Positions 45,864 through 55,654 of a stretch of DNA of 64,000 nucleotides are shown here, one piece after another; the stretch's first letter is position 1; each line of letters begins with the position of its first letter. The stretch is taken from contig JAUILP010000001.1 in the NCBI GenBank assembly GCA_030432875.1, positions 103,086 through 167,085 on the forward strand, given 5' to 3'. A program made the position numbers and the translations under genes. Source of the stretch: Oligoflexia bacterium (GTDB lineage Bacteria > Bdellovibrionota_B > Oligoflexia > Oligoflexales > JAGOVF01). The notes under the pieces were generated by a model. It was not told the origin of the DNA. It did not search any database and saw nothing but the letters and a program-made list of their open reading frames with translations.

Positions 45864-46373
45864 ATGGTACTTTTTAAAAAAATTTCCCTTACTGCATTGG
45901 CTTTAGGTCTGACCGTCTCTATGGGTGCCTGTACTGACGATGAAAAGAAACCTGAAGAGCCTGTTCAAGCAAGTGCTGCCGAAGATGCTGCTCAAGTCAT
46001 TGATGAAGAGCCTGCACCTGCTGCTTTTGTGGCTGAGGCTGTTTATTTCGATTTTGATGATTATAGCTTGAGAGCTGATACCCAGGAAAACCTCAATTCA
46101 TTAGGCGCTCATTTAAAAGAGGCCGCTGGAACATCTGTTCAAATTGAAGGCCATTGCGACGAGCGTGGTTCTAATGAATATAATTTGGCCCTTGGTGAGC
46201 GTCGTGCTAACTCAGTGAAAAACTACTTAGTGCAACTTGGTGTAGAAGCTGGTAGCTTGAATACTATTAGTTATGGTGAGGAAAGACCTGCTGCTGAAGG
46301 TCATGATGAGTCAGCATGGAGTAAAAACCGTAGAGCAGAGTTCATCTTAAATATGAGCGCTCCCGGTTCCTAA
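45864..46373 (+). CDS. pal: Peptidoglycan-associated lipoprotein Pal
   Basis: About 169 residues from ATG 45864, with AAAGGAG 8 nt upstream. The lipobox is SMGAC, and a Pro/Glu/Ala-rich spacer follows. The OmpA-type domain includes VYFDFDDYSLRAD, VQIEGHCDERGSNEYNLALGERRAN and WSKNRRAEFIL, the murein-binding signature. Pal links the outer membrane to the cell wall with TolAB/QR; the tol genes are not in the window. An intrinsic terminator follows. Confidence 0.92.
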   Translation: MVLFKKISLTALALGLTVSMGACTDDEKKPEEPVQASAAEDAAQVIDEEPAPAAFVAEAVYFDFDDYSLRADTQENLNSLGAHLKEAAGTSVQIEGHCDERGSNEYNLALGERRANSVKNYLVQLGVEAGSLNTISYGEERPAAEGHDESAWSKNRRAEFILNMSAPGS

Positions 46374-46394
46374 TCTTTTTGTTTTTGTTTATAT

Positions 46395-46425
46395 AAGGCG
46401 TAGATTTTATCTGCGCCTTTTTTGT
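46395..46425 (+). terminator. Rho-independent terminator of pal
   Basis: AAGGCGTAGA - TTTTA - TCTGCGCCTT forms a 10-bp stem with one wobble, followed by TTTTGTTTT, 21 bp after the stop codon. Confidence 0.85.
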
Positions 46426-46438
46426 TTTGCCTCAAATT

Positions 46439-46466
46439 ATTGCAAATTTAATAAAATGCTTATAAA
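46439..46466 (+). promoter_or_regulatory. Sigma70-like promoter upstream of a possible RNA gene
   Basis: TTGCAA (from about 46440), a 15-bp spacer and TATAAA (46461-46466), with a predicted start near 46473. TATAAAGTTAAA occurs again in the second promoter 200 bp downstream. Confidence 0.4.
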
Positions 46467-46472
46467 GTTAAA

Positions 46473-46620
46473 GCATATGGGTGGGGTGTGGTGAAATTTT
46501 GTATAGAGGTTTTTCCTCCCTACCATAGGAAAACAGAGTGCTGTTGGAGCGTGGTTCGGGTAGTTCGCTTTGTGTTGTAAAAAAAATATGAAGTTTGTGC
46601 CTATGCGCTACGTATTCATG
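46473..46620 (+). ncRNA. Candidate small structured RNA in the 6S RNA position
   Basis: The segment lies between pal and rny. In many Deltaproteobacteria the 6S RNA gene lies just upstream of rny, and the promoter-like element ahead of this segment fits a separate RNA. The ends can pair (GCATATGG with CCTATGC) and an internal GAGG-TTTTT-CCTC hairpin is present. The length of about 140 nt is short for 6S RNA, and I cannot show the central bubble or conserved core. The support is mainly synteny. Confidence 0.3.
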
Positions 46621-46646
46621 TCATAAAAACGGATGTGCTTGGGATT

Positions 46647-46674
46647 TTGACGTTTATAATATTTTATGTATAAA
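46647..46674 (+). promoter_or_regulatory. Sigma70-like promoter upstream of rny
   Basis: TTGACG, a 16-bp spacer and TATAAA (46669-46674). A start near 46681 gives a leader of about 160 nt before the rny ATG. Confidence 0.5.
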
Positions 46675-46841
46675 GTTAAATTTATCAGACATAAGTTGGT
46701 GCGTGGTCTTAAAAATAAACAATTTTGTTGATGTTTTTGGTCTGCGATAGATCGTTCTGATATATCCTTGTCCCGCATCTTTTTTTATGGCTCTTTTGAA
46801 ACTATAAGAGTTCATAAAACTCAGAAAAGGGATTTCTAGTT

Positions 46842-48419
46842 ATGTTTACCGCTGAAAGCTTAGGGATTGTTGCTCTCATTTTAATGGGCCTTTTTATAGG
46901 TCTTTTTATTTTTGGTGTCTACGCTAATAAAAAGCGCTTGGCAGCGACGTTTGAAGCAGCGCAAAAAGAATCAGCGCGGCTGATGGAAGAAGCGCGAAAA
47001 GAGTCCGATCGGATTGTCCGAAACGCAATTAGAGAAGCAAAAGAAGAAAACCAAAATAGGCGTAAGCGTCTTGATCAAGAGCATCGTCAAAAGCAAACCG
47101 ACATTCAAAAAATAGAACAAAAATTGAAAGCAAGGGAAGGTGCTCTTGAAAAGAAACTCCTTCATATAGAGAAAAAAGAAAAAGAAATAGAAAAAATAGA
47201 AGAAAACTTAGAAAGTGAAGAGGCTAAATATAGAGGGCTGATGAAGCAAGCTGAGCAAACGATCAACGAGACTCGGCATGTTTTAGAGGCAACAGCAAAT
47301 ATGTCCAGTGATGAGGCTAAAAAGCATCTCTTAAAAATCATGGAAGAAAAAGCGCGTGAGGAAATTAAAGAAAAGCTCACCAATATTGAAGAAGAGATGA
47401 AAAAAGAAGCCGAAATTAAGGCTCAGTCTATAGTGAGCTTAGCCGCGCAACGTGTTGCAAGTGAGTACGTAAATGATTCAACAATATCTGTAGTATCTCT
47501 CCCTAGTGAGGATATGAAGGGACGTATAATTGGGCGGGAAGGTCGCAATATAAGAGCGATTGAACAGGCAACTGGTGTCGATTTGATTATTGATGATACC
47601 CCGGAAGCGGTCATTATTTCCTGCTTCAATCCTATCCGCAGAGAAATCGCAAAAATTGCCTTAGAAAAACTAATCGCAGATGGCCGTATTCACCCGGCGA
47701 GAATTGAAGAAACGGTGCAAAGGGTGACGGAGGATTTTGATGTTACGATTAGGGAGGCCGGTGAGCAAGCGGCACTCGATTTAGGAATCACTGATTTGGC
47801 TCCGGATCTTATTTTTCAACTAGGCAAATTGCGCTTTAAGGTAACTGGAGGTCACTCCGTGTTACAGCATTCAGTAGAGACGGCGCGTATTTGTTCTATT
47901 ATGGCAGCAGAGCTCGGTATGCCTCAACGTAAAGCTAAAAGGGCTGGCTTACTCCATGATATCGGTAAGGCTGTAGAACATGATGTCGAGGGGCATCATG
48001 CAGATATTGGGGCAAATCTCTGCGAAAAAATAGGCGAAGACCCCCAGATCGTAAAAGCAATTAGGGCCCATCATAGTGAAGAAACGGCAGAGCTTGACTC
48101 GTTGTCTGTTATTCTTCATGCCGCAAACTATTTGTCTGAACAAAGACCCGGAGCCCGAAAAGATGCTCTCGAAAGCTATATTAAGCGCCTAGATGATATG
48201 GAGAGCCTGGTAAAGCAAAATGATAAAATTGATCAGGTATTTGTGATGCAATCTGGTAAGGAAATCAGGGCAATCGTCACATCCACCAACGCCCGGGATG
48301 ATGATATTATTCATTTGGCAAACGATGTCGCCTCTAGATTGCGCAAAGAAATGTCCTTTCCTGGACAAATTCGAGTTTCTGTAACTCGGGACAATAAGTT
48401 TATGGATTTTGCCAAGTGA
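46842..48419 (+). CDS. rny: Ribonuclease Y
   Basis: The 525-residue endoribonuclease starts mRNA decay. It has an N-terminal membrane helix (VALILMGLFIGLFIFGVYA), a long coiled coil (about 35-190, rich in Lys/Glu/Arg), a KH domain (MKGRIIGREGRNIRAIEQATGVDLIID) and an HD domain (LLHDIGKAVE, with DVEGHHADIG). All HD metal residues are present. AAAAGGGA upstream of the ATG. The following ymdB start overlaps its stop by 4 bp. The RNase Y-YmdB pair is conserved in many phyla. Confidence 0.96.
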   Translation: MFTAESLGIVALILMGLFIGLFIFGVYANKKRLAATFEAAQKESARLMEEARKESDRIVRNAIREAKEENQNRRKRLDQEHRQKQTDIQKIEQKLKAREGALEKKLLHIEKKEKEIEKIEENLESEEAKYRGLMKQAEQTINETRHVLEATANMSSDEAKKHLLKIMEEKAREEIKEKLTNIEEEMKKEAEIKAQSIVSLAAQRVASEYVNDSTISVVSLPSEDMKGRIIGREGRNIRAIEQATGVDLIIDDTPEAVIISCFNPIRREIAKIALEKLIADGRIHPARIEETVQRVTEDFDVTIREAGEQAALDLGITDLAPDLIFQLGKLRFKVTGGHSVLQHSVETARICSIMAAELGMPQRKAKRAGLLHDIGKAVEHDVEGHHADIGANLCEKIGEDPQIVKAIRAHHSEETAELDSLSVILHAANYLSEQRPGARKDALESYIKRLDDMESLVKQNDKIDQVFVMQSGKEIRAIVTSTNARDDDIIHLANDVASRLRKEMSFPGQIRVSVTRDNKFMDFAK

Positions 48420-49222
48420 CACGGGGCGTTTTTTTCGGAGATATTGTCGGGAGGACGGGACGTAAAGCCTTAGCCCACTATATGCCGATGCTTATAAAAA
48501 AATATAAGCAGGATTTTACCGTGATAAATGGTGAAAATAGTGCGGGTGGTTTTGGCTTAACCCGCAAGGTCTATGATGAATTCATGGCCATGGGAGTGAC
48601 GGCCCTTACAATGGGAAATCACTGGGCCGATAAAAAAGAAATTTATGAATTTATTAGAAATGTAAGTAATATAGCACTTCCTGCAAATATGGGGAACATC
48701 CCTCCAGATTATCCCAAAATAGTCTCACTCAAACTTAAAAACAACAAAACCATTAATATCATAAATTTAATCGGCAGAGTTTTTATGGGAACAGGAAGTT
48801 CCAGTCCTTTTTTGATGGCAGATCAGGTGCTCATGGAGCTCCCAAGAGACGGCATAAATCTCATAGACATGCACGCCGAAACTACGAGTGAGAAAAATGC
48901 GTTACTCCATTATGTAGCGGGGCGGGTAAGTTTTCTTTGGGGTACTCATACGCACATACAAACGGCAGACGAGCGAATATCAATGGGTCATACTGGGTAT
49001 ATTACTGATATTGGTATGACCGGGGCCTATGATTCCGTCATAGGCATTAAAAAAGAGCAATCTTTGGCGCGATTTTTAGGCAGCTCAGGAAGCAAGTCTT
49101 TTAGTGCTGCGGAAAAAGATCCGTGGGTCTGTGGTGTTGTCGTTGATTTTAATGACCAATCTGGAGCCTGTTGCGACATTCAGCGCTTTCGCTTGCGTAT
49201 GGATGAGGATTTAACTTGCTAA
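48416..49222 (+). CDS. ymdB: YmdB-type metallophosphoesterase (TIGR00282)
   Basis: The 268-residue protein starts at a GTG that overlaps the rny stop. Metal ligands are in VFFGDIVGRTGRKAL, NGENSAGGFGLT, TMGNHWADKKE and HTHIQTADERI. YmdB proteins are phosphodiesterases active on 2',3'-cyclic nucleotides and are functionally tied to RNase Y. The middle part lacks the NxxGRxF... order in full (NLIGRVFMGTGSSSPF is close). Cotranscription with rny is clear. Confidence 0.9.
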   Translation: MTRGVFFGDIVGRTGRKALAHYMPMLIKKYKQDFTVINGENSAGGFGLTRKVYDEFMAMGVTALTMGNHWADKKEIYEFIRNVSNIALPANMGNIPPDYPKIVSLKLKNNKTINIINLIGRVFMGTGSSSPFLMADQVLMELPRDGINLIDMHAETTSEKNALLHYVAGRVSFLWGTHTHIQTADERISMGHTGYITDIGMTGAYDSVIGIKKEQSLARFLGSSGSKSFSAAEKDPWVCGVVVDFNDQSGACCDIQRFRLRMDEDLTC

Positions 49223-49315
49223 AATGATTTTTTACCGTCAGTTTATTGGGTACCCGAGTTTTTAGAGTGTAAGTTTCTGTTTGATTGGTCTTTTTAAGGA
49301 AATTTTGAGGAAAAA

Positions 49316-51001
49316 ATGAAAATGAGACTACAGGTTTTTAGCAAAAGAAGTCAGAATCTCCTCCTAAGTTGTTTTGTTATGGTGATTTTTTTAATATCTC
49401 AGCGTGGACACGCCTTTTATTTAGATGGCAAAGGCCACTATGCGATCCGAGGTGAAACCCTTACCAATCCGGGTTTTTCTAAGTCTAGAGGTATGCATCA
49501 AGGCTTTAACCAGAGTTTTTCGCTTGATGGTGAAGCGCGATTTAATGACCAATCAAGCTTTTTTCTTGATCTCGGCCTCTTTGATAAGGATGAGAGTTCT
49601 TATTTAGGTGATACTGCAAAACCCAGTGACTGTGCGCCAAGGCGCGATCCAATCACGGGAGAAATAATCTCAAATTGTGACGGACGTGTTCAGGATCAGG
49701 ATATGCCTGGGTATAAAAATCGCTACCCATTTGCGCGAGGTGCCTATATTCGTTATGCTTTTGACTATTGTATCTTAGAGGCCGGTCGTAGGCCGCGCAA
49801 CTGGGGGATGGGCATATTGCACAGTAGCGGCAAAAAACCCTTTACCAATAATCCTTCTTATTTTGATGGCGCTAGCTGTATTTTAAATCCCCAAAAATCG
49901 CAAACGATCGGTTTTTCCGTTGGGTACGATAAGCTTCAGGAAACTGGCGAGAGTTTTACCAATCCTTATGATTATCCCATACCAGACATAGCGGCCCAAA
50001 ATGAATATCAGCCGGGTTCATATGGTACCGGGCGTTCAAGTGATGACATAGATCAAATATATTTTAGTTTAGAATATGATGATCGTTCAGAAAAAAGCTC
50101 AAGTTCATTTGCCAAAAATATCGGTATTTATTTTTCTAATTCATGGTCGAGCAAAAGCGCAAATTCTGTCGCTTCAGATGTAAAGTTTTTAGATTTATTC
50201 ACCGCATTATATTTCCCGTCCTTTACCTTCCGCAATGAGTTTGTCTTTCGCATGGGGCGTTCTGGCGCACCACAATATGTTGAACTAGGGGGCGCACGGC
50301 TTGATGAGGACTTATTGCCGACGCGCAACAATGTTGATACCCTGGCTTTCGCCGGTGATTTGGTATGGACTATGAGCCAAAATGGTGCTTATGTTGGACC
50401 AAAGGAATTTCGCCAAGGAAATTATTCTGAACATCTTTTAAAGTTTGAATATGCATTTGCTCCAGGGGATGCAGACTCTTATTATGTCGATGAATATAAT
50501 AAGGCAGACCCCACCCAAAGTCAGGCCTATGTTAGCAAGCGTGATAAAAAAGCTACAGCATTTCAGTTTCATCCAAATTATAAACCAGCGCTCATTCTCT
50601 TTAATGGCATGGAGAGTACTTCTGACCTCAACTTTACTAAAGGAGGCTTTTATGATGATCGTTTAGTCAACGTTATGGTCTATACGTTGGGTTATCATTA
50701 TAATAGCGTGGCTTCCGGTGATTTTGGCGTAAAACTTATTTCTGCAAAGTTACTCAACACAGCTCCCGCAGAAATGAAAGATGTTTATCTAGCTAATGCT
50801 TGGATGAAGCGCCCCGTAGGATATGGTAGTAATAACTTAGGTCATGAACTTGATTTAATGTACAAATACCACTGGGGTAGAGATGTTAATTTAGGGGTGG
50901 CGATCGCTTATGCGATGGCTGGAGATGCTTGGGATGTTGAAATAGACAAATCTCCATCAGATAGTTTTTTACTTCAATCTCAAATAAGTTTTTCTTTTTA
51001 A
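49316..51001 (+). CDS. Predicted outer-membrane beta-barrel protein
   Basis: The 561-residue protein has a signal peptide (LLLSCFVMVIFLISQRGHAF) and a mature part with many amphipathic strands. It ends in QISFSF, an aromatic-terminated strand typical of BAM substrates. Polar, Asp/Asn/Gly/Tyr-rich loops (e.g. KPSDCAPRRDP with a Cys pair, YGTGRSSDDIDQ) separate the strands. I do not recognise a named porin or transport family. AAGGAAATTTTGAGG upstream of the ATG supports the start. It stands alone and converges with the sulfatase gene, 5 bp apart. Confidence 0.75.
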   Translation: MKMRLQVFSKRSQNLLLSCFVMVIFLISQRGHAFYLDGKGHYAIRGETLTNPGFSKSRGMHQGFNQSFSLDGEARFNDQSSFFLDLGLFDKDESSYLGDTAKPSDCAPRRDPITGEIISNCDGRVQDQDMPGYKNRYPFARGAYIRYAFDYCILEAGRRPRNWGMGILHSSGKKPFTNNPSYFDGASCILNPQKSQTIGFSVGYDKLQETGESFTNPYDYPIPDIAAQNEYQPGSYGTGRSSDDIDQIYFSLEYDDRSEKSSSSFAKNIGIYFSNSWSSKSANSVASDVKFLDLFTALYFPSFTFRNEFVFRMGRSGAPQYVELGGARLDEDLLPTRNNVDTLAFAGDLVWTMSQNGAYVGPKEFRQGNYSEHLLKFEYAFAPGDADSYYVDEYNKADPTQSQAYVSKRDKKATAFQFHPNYKPALILFNGMESTSDLNFTKGGFYDDRLVNVMVYTLGYHYNSVASGDFGVKLISAKLLNTAPAEMKDVYLANAWMKRPVGYGSNNLGHELDLMYKYHWGRDVNLGVAIAYAMAGDAWDVEIDKSPSDSFLLQSQISFSF

Positions 51002-51006
51002 TATGG

Positions 51007-52941
51007 TTATTTATTTTCTTCAGCATGGTTTTGGTCGTGGATAAAAAATCGATGTTGAAGGAAATATTCTTCTAAATTTTCCTGCCCTTTAATATCGCGA
51101 AAAAACGTTTTGTGCGCGAGCTCTGGACAATAGAGTCGACTCTCAAGGTCGCTATATACCTTTAGGCGAGCAGGCTCAGCAAACAAGGGGTCCGCTTTTA
51201 CGTCAGTTTGCAAATCAAGAATATATGCCATAAATGAAAATATACTGCCGTGGCTCACAAAGGCAGTAACTTGATGCTTATTAATCTTCATTGCCGCGCT
51301 TTCTCCAATGCCTCCCGAGACGATAAGCGGTACATGAGATAATAATTCTTCTTCATAATTTGGGTTAGATGGCGATATAAGATCATTGCGATAAGGCTCG
51401 GCTAAATGTCCGTGGTCTCCAGAAACGATGAGCAAAGTTTTTTCCCAAAGCTGTTTATTTTTTAAGTCATTTACAAATTCACCAAGAGCAAAATCCGCGT
51501 AACGCGCGGAAGCATAACTCGGATGCCCGGAAATTCGACCACTTAAATCCTCTAAGCTAGCCGGGCGATCATCCGGAACAGTCCAAGGAATATGATTGCT
51601 GATGCTGAGTATTAGTCCTACGAAATATTTTATGCTGCCATCAAGCGTGGAAAGCCTTTCAAGCTCCCGAGCTGAACGTGAAAATAAAACGCGGTCGCTT
51701 ACCCCCCAGCCGGTTCTGCTTTCTTGATCAGAAAAATCATCGCCACTAAGAAATTTTTCCAAACCTTGATTTTTCCAAAATTTAACTTGGGAATCAAATT
51801 TTGGTTCGCCTCCGTGGAACCAAAAAGAGAACCCTCCCTGACTTTTTATGAGCTTAGGAATGCAGGCAACGCTTTGGTTTGCTAATTGTGAGGTGCCTCG
51901 CATCAGGGAATAATACTCACCGCCGATATGGCTGCAAAAAGTTGCCTCCTGCGCCGCCCGCGTTATTTTTGCGGTAGAGTACGCGCGAGTAAAAAAGATG
52001 CCTTTTTCACCTAATGCGTCGAGGGTTGGTGTGAGGGATATTTGGGTAGGAGATTTACCGACATCATAAAATCGTTGCGATTCCAAAAGTAAGACAATAA
52101 TCAGAGGCCTTTTATTGGTCCTTATGCTTTCCTCGAATCCAATTTTTAGCTGTTTGCCAAGCGGGGTGAGGGTGAAGCTTTGCGGGGTAAGCGCTTCCTG
52201 CATAATACTCGCAGGTGATGAAGGCTCCTTGGGCGAAAATCTTTTACCAATTATTTGGCTCAATGTGGACAGCTCTTTAAAATTCAGGGGTTTTAAGCGC
52301 GAAATGGGGTTGGCCAAGTCTACAGCAAAGGATTCAATAACATTAGATCTCAGCTTTTCAGGGACGAACCAGCGCCAACGGTAAATTAGATTGAAGCTGT
52401 GACTACCTAGGCTAATTAAAAAACTCGCGACAAAGCCAAGTATGTAAAACGGTAAGTGGCTCGATTTGACGGCTAGACTCCATCTTCTTAAGATTAATAC
52501 CCAAAAAAATGCCATGGCAAAAAAAGAAATGGTGGCACTGGTTAAGGCAGACGAGCCGTTGGCGCGAATAAAATCGGTGTCAATTAAATATTCAAGATGA
52601 GCGGGTATAAATTGGTGATGAAAGAATTCGACATAATTTAGGTGAAATCCAAGCATAGTCGTGACGAGGATTATCCAGGCCCAAAATAAAAAAAACGCCA
52701 ACTTTTTTTTGGGTTTTTTGTGAAATAATTGAAAGAGGCTTAAAAGAATACATATAAAAATGCTTAGTAAACACGAAATCCACAAATCGCTTGCTAAGCC
52801 GACAATGATACTTGACATACCGGAAAACGAGGGAAAAAGAGGTTCTTCGCTCAGGGTTTTAAATACTAAGAAGCGATGCGTCATGAAAATCGCAAAAAAG
52901 TATAAATAGCTAAAGAAAAAATACCTAAAAAACAGTATCAT
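51007..52941 (-). CDS. LTA-synthase-like sulfatase membrane protein
   Basis: The 644-residue protein has five N-terminal membrane helices (to about residue 190) and a periplasmic sulfatase domain. Visible are IIVLLLESQRFYDV (metal Glu), AYSTAKITRAAQEATFCS (the nucleophile Thr or Ser region), FWFHGGEPKFD, GLILSISNHIPW and IVSGDHGHLAEP. This layout is that of LtaS, OpgB and EptA relatives, which transfer phosphoglycerol or phosphoethanolamine. In a diderm it may modify periplasmic glucans or LPS; the substrate is not known. Confidence 0.83.
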   Translation of the reverse strand: MILFFRYFFFSYLYFFAIFMTHRFLVFKTLSEEPLFPSFSGMSSIIVGLASDLWISCLLSIFICILLSLFQLFHKKPKKKLAFFLFWAWIILVTTMLGFHLNYVEFFHHQFIPAHLEYLIDTDFIRANGSSALTSATISFFAMAFFWVLILRRWSLAVKSSHLPFYILGFVASFLISLGSHSFNLIYRWRWFVPEKLRSNVIESFAVDLANPISRLKPLNFKELSTLSQIIGKRFSPKEPSSPASIMQEALTPQSFTLTPLGKQLKIGFEESIRTNKRPLIIVLLLESQRFYDVGKSPTQISLTPTLDALGEKGIFFTRAYSTAKITRAAQEATFCSHIGGEYYSLMRGTSQLANQSVACIPKLIKSQGGFSFWFHGGEPKFDSQVKFWKNQGLEKFLSGDDFSDQESRTGWGVSDRVLFSRSARELERLSTLDGSIKYFVGLILSISNHIPWTVPDDRPASLEDLSGRISGHPSYASARYADFALGEFVNDLKNKQLWEKTLLIVSGDHGHLAEPYRNDLISPSNPNYEEELLSHVPLIVSGGIGESAAMKINKHQVTAFVSHGSIFSFMAYILDLQTDVKADPLFAEPARLKVYSDLESRLYCPELAHKTFFRDIKGQENLEEYFLQHRFFIHDQNHAEENK

Positions 52942-53062
52942 AGCTTTTCAATTATATGGGTTAATGGTGTCATGACTACGGATTATATCCGAAATAGTTG
53001 ATCTACAGTGCCATTAATTTTTACTTTTTAGAAGAATAAAACTTTTTGAGGGAGGGGGCGTG

Positions 53063-54364
53063 ATGGAGGAAATTGCGCAGGACATCATTGCGGATATTGA
53101 GGTTTGGGCCACGGTTTTTTTTGCTTTGGCGATAGTGCATACATTTTCTGTTAAATTTTTCAATAATTTGGCATCTAAAGCCCGGCATGGAAGTATTTCT
53201 GAAAATTTATACCACCTTCTTGGCGAAGTAGAGGTGGTCTTTGGTATTTGGGCCGGAATTTTCATTACGGCTTTTTGTATCCGGCATGGCTCGAAGACGG
53301 GACTTCTCTATCTGGAAAATCTTCATTTTGCTGAGCCTATTTTTGTATTTATTGTCATGTGCATTGCGAGCACAAGGCCAGTTTTAGTGGTTGCAGAAAA
53401 AATGCTAAAGGCAATTTCATCGCTTCTCCCCCTACCAAGTCAGCATTCTTTTTACCTCACAACGCTAGTTATCGGTCCAATGCTAGGGTCTTTTATTACC
53501 GAACCTGCAGCAATGACGGTCACTGCGTTAGTGCTTAAAGACTCTTTTTTTAAATCAAAAAAAATGTCCAATAAGTTTAAATATGTCACGCTGGCCTTGC
53601 TGTTTGTTAGCGTATCCATTGGCGGGGTTTTAACCCATTATGCGGCCCCCCCGGTGGTTATGGTTGCGTCAAAATTTGGCTGGGATACCCAGTATATGTT
53701 CACCCACTTTGGCTGGCGAGCTCTCATCTCTGTATTTGTCGCCGCATCGCTAACCGTCGCTTTTTTTTGGAAGGAGCTTGGGCAATTGCCAAGCCCAAAG
53801 ACGGCTTTAAAAGCACATGCCGCGACAAAGGAGAGCAACCCTCTGTGGGTCGCCATAGTCCATTTCCTCTTTTTAGCTTTGGTGGTGACGTATCATAAAT
53901 ATGTTCATTTTATCGCGCCGCTATTTTTGTTTTTTATTGGTTGGCACAAGGTTACAGAAGAACACCAAAGTGCTTTGAAGATAAGAGAGTCATTGCTTGT
54001 TGGTTATTTTTTAGGGGGGCTTATCATACTCGGCTCTTTGCAGGCCTGGTGGATAAAGCCTGTCATTAGTGGACTGGATCACCTCGCCTTATTTTGGGGA
54101 GCAACAGGATTAACAGGAATAACGGACAATGCCGCTTTAACCTATTTAGGTTCCTTGGTGCCAAACTTAAGCGAAGCGACGAAATATGCGCTTGTTTCCG
54201 GTGCGGTAACAGGAGGTGGCTTAACGGTTATTGCTAATGCTCCTAATCCAGCGGGATATAGTATTTTGAATGAAGAATTTGGTAAGGGTGGTATCAATCC
54301 GCTGTGGCTTTTTTTATGTGCCGTACCCTTTACGCTTTTGGCGGGATTTATGTTTTTACTGTAG
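53063..54364 (+). CDS. Putative Na+/H+ antiporter (PF07399 type)
   Basis: About 433 residues from ATG 53063, after GGAGGGGG. Roughly ten to twelve membrane helices. GPMLGSFITEPAAMTVTAL, GGVLTHYAAPPVVMVASKFGW and ATGLTGITDNAALTYLGSLVP, with GGGLTVIANAPNPAG, are features of the putative Na+/H+ antiporter family. Conserved Asp/Asn in the membrane helices are consistent with ion exchange. It precedes ddl by about 60 bp, but the two are unrelated in function. Confidence 0.85.
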   Translation: MEEIAQDIIADIEVWATVFFALAIVHTFSVKFFNNLASKARHGSISENLYHLLGEVEVVFGIWAGIFITAFCIRHGSKTGLLYLENLHFAEPIFVFIVMCIASTRPVLVVAEKMLKAISSLLPLPSQHSFYLTTLVIGPMLGSFITEPAAMTVTALVLKDSFFKSKKMSNKFKYVTLALLFVSVSIGGVLTHYAAPPVVMVASKFGWDTQYMFTHFGWRALISVFVAASLTVAFFWKELGQLPSPKTALKAHAATKESNPLWVAIVHFLFLALVVTYHKYVHFIAPLFLFFIGWHKVTEEHQSALKIRESLLVGYFLGGLIILGSLQAWWIKPVISGLDHLALFWGATGLTGITDNAALTYLGSLVPNLSEATKYALVSGAVTGGGLTVIANAPNPAGYSILNEEFGKGGINPLWLFLCAVPFTLLAGFMFLL

Positions 54365-54425
54365 AATAAATTGATAGAGGAAACGTAAGTCGTACTAGGG
54401 CATTTTGGCTTTGGGATATGTGGAG

Positions 54426-55526
54426 ATGAAAAAACAAAAATTAGTCGTACTTTATGGTGGGAGATCGACTGAGCACGAGGTCTCTTGCCGCAGTGCTGCG
54501 ACAGTTTTGCGGCATGTAAATTTTGCTAAATATGATGTTTTTTTCTTTGGCATCGACAAGCTCGGCGTATGGCACTGGCTGCCTCATCAGCCCATTATGG
54601 CAAACGTTCCAATTTCTTTACCTATCAAAGCTGATGACTTGACTCAAACAGAAAAAATTCTCTCTGAGATAGGATTATTTGCCCATCGTGGTGTTCAGCA
54701 AACTCCTGACAAACCCGTTGTATTTTCGCTTATTCATGGCAATGGCGGAGAAGATGGCAAAATGCAAGGATTTCTTGAGCTTTTAGAGGTTCCTTATGTT
54801 GGGCCCGACGTCATGGGTTCGGCAATGGCCATGGATAAACATGTGGCCAAGATTCTTGTGGAAAAGCAAGGGGTAAGAGTTGGACCTTATTTAGCGGTTC
54901 GTCTTGAGGAATGGGAAGCACATAAAACAGCGATAAAAAACACGATAACAGAAAAGCTAACTTTTCCGCTTTTTATAAAACCTGCACGTGGAGGGAGTTC
55001 GGTAGGCATTAGCAAAGTTGCCGCCATTACTCAGTTAGACGAAGCAATGGCCCTCGGCTTTACTTTTGACGATAAGCTCATTATTGAAACAGGTTTGTCC
55101 GCAAGAGAAATTGAATGTGCTGCCCTGGGTGGTTATTTTCCTAGTGTTTCCTCGCCCGGTGAGGTTGTGCCTAAGCTTGATTTTTATACCTATGAGGCAA
55201 AATACCTTGATCCTGAAGGGGCTGTTGTCAAAGTTCCTGCAGATGATCTTTCTGAGGCCGAAATTAAAAGGCTAAAAGAGATGACGCTGACTTGTTTTAA
55301 TGCCTTAAATTTGTTTGGTATGGCACGGATTGATTTTTTTGTTGATAAAAAATCACGTGAAATATTCTTTAACGAAGCAAACACAATTCCTGGATTTACT
55401 TCTATCTCACAGTATCCTATGCTTTGGGCTGCCGAGGGAGTGAAGCCTCCCGATCTTATTGATCGACTCATAGAGACTGCTATGAATCGTGCCCAGCGCC
55501 GCGTTGGGATGCATGTTTTTATTTGA
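54426..55526 (+). CDS. ddl: D-alanine--D-alanine ligase
   Basis: About 366 residues from ATG 54426. ATP-grasp enzyme making the D-Ala-D-Ala end of the murein precursor. Motifs are VLYGGRSTEHEVSCRSA, SLIHGNGGEDGKMQGFLEL, MDKHVAKILVEKQGV, FIKPARGGSSVGISKV, MARIDFFVD and FNEANTIPGFTSISQYPMLW. The sequence follows the D-Ala type; the residues that change specificity to D-lactate are not evident. With ldcA, mpl and dapAB it forms a cell-wall precursor set in this half of the window. Confidence 0.95.
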   Translation: MKKQKLVVLYGGRSTEHEVSCRSAATVLRHVNFAKYDVFFFGIDKLGVWHWLPHQPIMANVPISLPIKADDLTQTEKILSEIGLFAHRGVQQTPDKPVVFSLIHGNGGEDGKMQGFLELLEVPYVGPDVMGSAMAMDKHVAKILVEKQGVRVGPYLAVRLEEWEAHKTAIKNTITEKLTFPLFIKPARGGSSVGISKVAAITQLDEAMALGFTFDDKLIIETGLSAREIECAALGGYFPSVSSPGEVVPKLDFYTYEAKYLDPEGAVVKVPADDLSEAEIKRLKEMTLTCFNALNLFGMARIDFFVDKKSREIFFNEANTIPGFTSISQYPMLWAAEGVKPPDLIDRLIETAMNRAQRRVGMHVFI

Positions 55527-55654
55527 GGGGAAAAGGATTCCATAGCCCGAGGTTGAGCCGAAAATTATGCATTGAATGCAGAAAAATAATATACACACCC
55601 CCAACATTGGTTGAGGGTTACCTTGAATTTTTTTTGTTAAGAAATGTAAGGTCT

